Part shown: positions 5,140 to 5,690 of the stretch, one piece after another
Layout: each line of letters opens with the position of its first letter
Numbering within the stretch: position 1 is the first letter of the stretch
Assembly (NCBI GenBank): GCA_023427705.1
Contig: JAEZAL010000330.1
Coordinates: 1-5,690, forward strand
DNA: 5,690 nt
Reading direction: 5' to 3'
From: Bacillota bacterium
GTDB taxonomy: Bacteria > Bacillota > Clostridia > Clostridiales > Clostridiaceae
The notes under the pieces: model-generated
Told to the model about the DNA's origin: nothing
Seen by the model: only the letters and a program-made list of their open reading frames with translations
Databases searched by the model: none
Position numbers and translations under genes: made by a program

Positions 5140-5690
5140 ATGATAATTGTTATTTCTCCTGCAAAAACTTTAGATTTTGAGAAGAAACATAGTAACTTAC
5201 CAATGAGTGAACCTAGGTTTTTAGAGAAGTCGCAGGAAATTATTAATGAAATTGTAAATTATGATAGTTATTCGTTAGAAAAACTTATGAAAATAAGTAC
5301 AAAGTTAGCTACTTTAAATGTAGATAGATTCCAAAAGTGGACTAAGAGTTTAGATACAGCAAAACAAGCATTACTTGCATTTAAAGGCGAAGTCTTTAGA
5401 GGTATTGATGTAGGAAGCTTATCAGATTCTGAACTTTTTTATGCTAATGAGCATTTAAGAATATTATCAGGTTTATATGGAGTACTAAGACCTTTTGATG
5501 GAATTAATGAATATAGACTTGAGATGGGTACTAAGCTTAAAGTAAATGGATTAAAAGACTTATATGAATTCTGGGGTACAACCTTAGAGGAAAGTATAAT
5601 AGAAGAATTAAAGAATCACAAAGATAAAACAATAATAAATTTAGCATCAAATGAATACTTTACAGCTATAGAAGGATTAAGAAAAAATCC
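5140..5690 (+). CDS. yaaA: YaaA family peroxide stress protein (3' end outside window)
   Basis: This is the first 183 codons of a gene that runs off the window; the family is usually about 250 residues, so roughly a quarter is missing. It begins MIIVISPAKTLDF, the hallmark N-terminus of YaaA (DUF328/UPF0246). It also has SDSELFYANEHLRILSGLYG, the VLRPFDGINEYRLEMGTK block and NLASNEYF, all conserved in the family. In E. coli, YaaA is induced through OxyR, lowers intracellular iron during peroxide stress, and has a DNA-binding fold with a helix-hairpin-helix. The role here is inferred from family membership. The start is fixed by AAAGGAGG (5126-5133) 6 nt before the ATG, the strongest ribosome site in the window. 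It lies 26 bp after the CBS-domain gene and probably shares its transcript. No frame damage is seen in the visible part. Confidence 0.93.
   Translation, partial: MIIVISPAKTLDFEKKHSNLPMSEPRFLEKSQEIINEIVNYDSYSLEKLMKISTKLATLNVDRFQKWTKSLDTAKQALLAFKGEVFRGIDVGSLSDSELFYANEHLRILSGLYGVLRPFDGINEYRLEMGTKLKVNGLKDLYEFWGTTLEESIIEELKNHKDKTIINLASNEYFTAIEGLRKN

Overview
The base composition is very AT-rich, the codons end in A or T, and ribosome binding sites are strong AGGAGG-like ones. Together with the gene content (a MutS-like ATPase with membrane segments, a YaaA protein, a zinc-type ABC transporter binding protein with a His-rich loop), this suggests a low-GC Gram-positive bacterium, most likely Clostridium or a close relative. 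All recognised genes lie on the + strand. The genus is inferred from style and gene content, not from a database match.

Region 1 (1-909) is the body of a zinc/manganese ABC-transporter substrate-binding protein whose 5' end lies outside the window. It carries an in-frame TAG at 130-132, at a place where the reading frame and family similarity continue on both sides, so it looks like a nonsense-mutated pseudogene or a base error. Its metal-binding His/Glu-rich loop contains an exact 24-bp tandem duplication. Two terminator-like hairpins follow (933-984 and 991-1068).

Region 2 (1078-3268) has its own extended -10 promoter. It encodes a 603-residue MutS-family ATPase with four predicted membrane segments and no N-terminal mismatch-recognition domain, followed by a small 89-residue membrane protein of unknown function.

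Region 3 (3269-3689) is a 421-bp stretch without a convincing gene. It is not empty: it holds a tandem, roughly 140-bp repeat built from two conserved motifs. One is a 26-nt hairpin motif (2 copies, 25 of 26 identical). The other is a 23-nt motif centred on CGACTTGGAG (3 copies). In the last copy the second motif sits exactly in the loop of a 20-bp variable-sequence stem. This looks like a structured non-coding RNA or a dispersed structured repeat. I cannot assign it to a known family, and it is the most interesting item in the window.

Region 4 (3690-5690) contains a DEDDh-type exonuclease with an added C-terminal four-cysteine zinc-ribbon-like region, then a two-CBS-domain protein, then the first 183 codons of a YaaA (peroxide stress/DNA-binding) protein that runs off the end. 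The CBS gene and yaaA are 26 bp apart and probably co-transcribed. The recurring themes are metal handling, nucleic-acid metabolism and stress protection, but nothing in the sequence shows that the genes form one dedicated system.
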